Source of the DNA: Corynebacterium ciconiae DSM 44920
Lineage (GTDB): Bacteria > Actinomycetota > Actinomycetes > Mycobacteriales > Mycobacteriaceae
Assembly (NCBI RefSeq): GCF_030440575.1
Contig: NZ_CP047189.1
Location: forward strand, 124,001-188,000
DNA: 64,000 nt
Direction: 5' to 3'
Shown here one piece after another: positions 62,899-64,000 of the stretch. The notes beneath the pieces were generated by a model. That model saw only the letters and a program-made list of their open reading frames with translations, ran no database searches and was not told where the DNA came from. How positions within the stretch are numbered: the stretch's first letter is position 1; each line of letters begins with the position of its first letter. The translations under genes were made by a program, and so were the position numbers.

Positions 62899-63825
62899 AT
62901 GACGACGACGGTGGCTTTTCTCGGTCCGCGCGGTACCTTCACGGAGATGGCGATGCAGGCCTTCGCTGAGCGCGGCTGCTTCGACAGCCCCGAGCCGGCT
63001 GGTCTGCCGGTGTCCTCCCCGGCGGAGGCGCTCGCCGCGGTGGTGGAGGGCAGGGCCGATTATGCCTGTGTGGCCATCGAAAATTCAGTGGACGGCGCCG
63101 TCACGCCGACCTTTGATGCTCTCGCTGCGGCGGAGGGGGTGCAGATCTATCACGAATTCGCCCTCGAGATCTCCTTCGCACTCATGCGTGGCGACGCCAC
63201 CTCCAGCACCACTCCGCCGCGGTTGAGCACCCACCCCGTGGCGTGGCAACAGGTGAAGAACTCGGCCCAGCAGCTTGTAGGAGAGGTGGAATTTATCCCC
63301 GCCTCCTCAAATGCTGCGGCCGCGGAGGCTGTGGCCAAAGGAGAGGCCGACTATGCCGCCGCCCCGGAAGCCGCGGCTGCGCTGTGGGGGCTTGAGGTGG
63401 TGGCCAGCGACGTGGCGGATGTACCCGGTGCCCGCACCCAGTTTGTGGTGGTGGGCCCAGCGGGAATACCGACCGAGCGTACGGGCAACGATCGCACCTC
63501 GGTGGTGTTTACGCTGCCGAATGTGCCCGGCAGCCTGGTAGGTGCGTTGTCCGAGTTTTCGCTGCGCGGGGTAGATCTCACTCGGATTGAATCCCGCCCT
63601 ACCCGCACTGGGCTGGGTACCTATCGTTTTCACGCGGATTTGGTGGGACATATCGACGATGCCATAGTGGCGGAGGCGCTGCGGGCGCTGCATATGCGCT
63701 GCGAGTCCGTGCAGTATTTAGGCTCGTGGCCGCACAGCTCCACCCCGCCGGAGCAGCCCGACCGCAGCACCGAACGCGAGGCAGCCACCGCCTGGGTGGC
63801 GGCGATGAGAGAAGGTAGGCGATGA
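62899..63825 (+). CDS. pheA: Prephenate dehydratase
   Basis: 308 residues; converts prephenate to phenylpyruvate. Dehydratase domain FLGPRGTFTEMAMQAF (5-20), VAIENSVDGAVTPTFDAL, and the catalytic Thr region GARTQFVVVG. C-terminal ACT domain (about 200-285), NVPGSLVGALSEFSLRGVDLTRIESRPT, in pieces, gives Phe feedback. No fused chorismate mutase. ATGA overlap with the next gene. Confidence 0.96.
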   Translation: MTTTVAFLGPRGTFTEMAMQAFAERGCFDSPEPAGLPVSSPAEALAAVVEGRADYACVAIENSVDGAVTPTFDALAAAEGVQIYHEFALEISFALMRGDATSSTTPPRLSTHPVAWQQVKNSAQQLVGEVEFIPASSNAAAAEAVAKGEADYAAAPEAAAALWGLEVVASDVADVPGARTQFVVVGPAGIPTERTGNDRTSVVFTLPNVPGSLVGALSEFSLRGVDLTRIESRPTRTGLGTYRFHADLVGHIDDAIVAEALRALHMRCESVQYLGSWPHSSTPPEQPDRSTEREAATAWVAAMREGRR

Positions 63826-64000
63826 GTACATCTCCCCGCACGGGTCGAATCATCTTGGCTCGGCACGGCCAGACCTATGCCAACAAAAACCTAGTGCTCG
63901 ATACCCTCCCGCCGGGGGCTGAGCTCACCGAGCTCGGCCAGAGCCAGGCCCAGGAATTGGGGCAGAAGCTGGCCGAGTTCAGCGGCCCGCACCTGGGACG
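63822..64000 (+). CDS. Phosphoglycerate mutase-family protein, 5-prime part
   Basis: First 59 codons of a gene running out of the window. The histidine phosphatase motif LARHGQTYANKN begins near residue 12, and GAELTELGQSQAQELGQ follows. In C. glutamicum a gpm2-type gene follows pheA; that enzyme may be a phosphatase rather than a glycolytic mutase. Coupled to pheA by ATGA. Confidence 0.85.
   Translation, partial: MSTSPRTGRIILARHGQTYANKNLVLDTLPPGAELTELGQSQAQELGQKLAEFSGPHLG

Overview
The window is a high-GC (about 60 percent, judged by eye) chromosomal segment of a Corynebacterium. The evidence is a LysC of exactly the corynebacterial length and start with an internal beta-subunit start, a 314-residue LDH, a mycothiol-type ArsC, the block dnaX-ybaB-recR-gatD-murT-dnaQ-leuA, the neighbours sodA/msrA and pheA/lcpB, and LAXTG/class E sortase chemistry. 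The species cannot be fixed. There is no plasmid, insertion sequence, CRISPR or intact prophage; nearly all genes look like chromosomal core or lineage-specific genes.

Layout. 1-2.6 kb: arsenic efflux/reduction pair (acr3, arsC) converging on aromatic aminotransferase pat. 2.7-2.9 kb: tRNA-Ser(GCT) and tRNA-Arg(ACG). 3.1-11.6 kb: a six-gene operon of a metal-type ABC transporter whose lipoprotein and three surface proteins share the actinobacterial 'choice-of-anchor M' domain. 11.7-14.1 kb: MFS permease and a lipoprotein glycerophosphodiesterase. 14.3-17.6 kb: PTS operon (BglG-type antiterminator behind a RAT-like leader, EIICB, EIIA). 18-19.6 kb: dicarboxylate carrier dccT. 19.7 kb: a second, identical tRNA-Arg(ACG). 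20-22 kb: tyrA, a tRNA deaminase-associated protein and tadA. 22.1-25.2 kb: small stress proteins (CsbD, UspA, YeaQ type), tRNA-Ser(CGA) and a TetR regulator preceded by a perfect tandem repeat. 25.3-30.1 kb: second YidC-like insertase, class E sortase with a 50-residue membrane partner, lipoprotein, Lsr2-type protein, Lys-rich protein. 30.3-35.3 kb: membrane-anchored copper nitrite reductase-like enzyme, MFS/LysR divergent pair. 35.4-38.2 kb: asd, hexose-phosphate mutarotase, ketopantoate reductase-like protein. 38.3-51.2 kb: dnaX, ybaB, recR, gatD-murT, dnaQ-like, Nramp-like, leuA with a leader peptide, DMT permease, lysC. 51.3-64 kb: SGNH hydrolase, sodA/msrA, PAP2 phosphatase, HAD hydrolase, ldh, a second glycerophosphodiesterase, DUF5926, DUF222-HNH, lcpB, CPBP protease, amidase, pheA and the start of a phosphoglycerate mutase-family gene (cut by the window end).

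How parts fit together. The surface protein at 3.1 kb ends in an LAXTG sorting signal, the substrate type of the class E sortase at 27.1 kb. Amino-acid genes (pat, tyrA, pheA; lysC, asd; leuA) are scattered, and the usual lysC-asd operon is split by about 13.5 kb. leuA is preceded by a 17-residue leader peptide with three Leu codons in a row and a hairpin, fitting ribosome-mediated attenuation.

The most unusual observation is at DNA level: the motif GCGTCGANAAGC occurs exactly 16 times on both strands, in genes (in different reading frames) and between genes, where well under one copy is expected by chance. I know of no described function for it.
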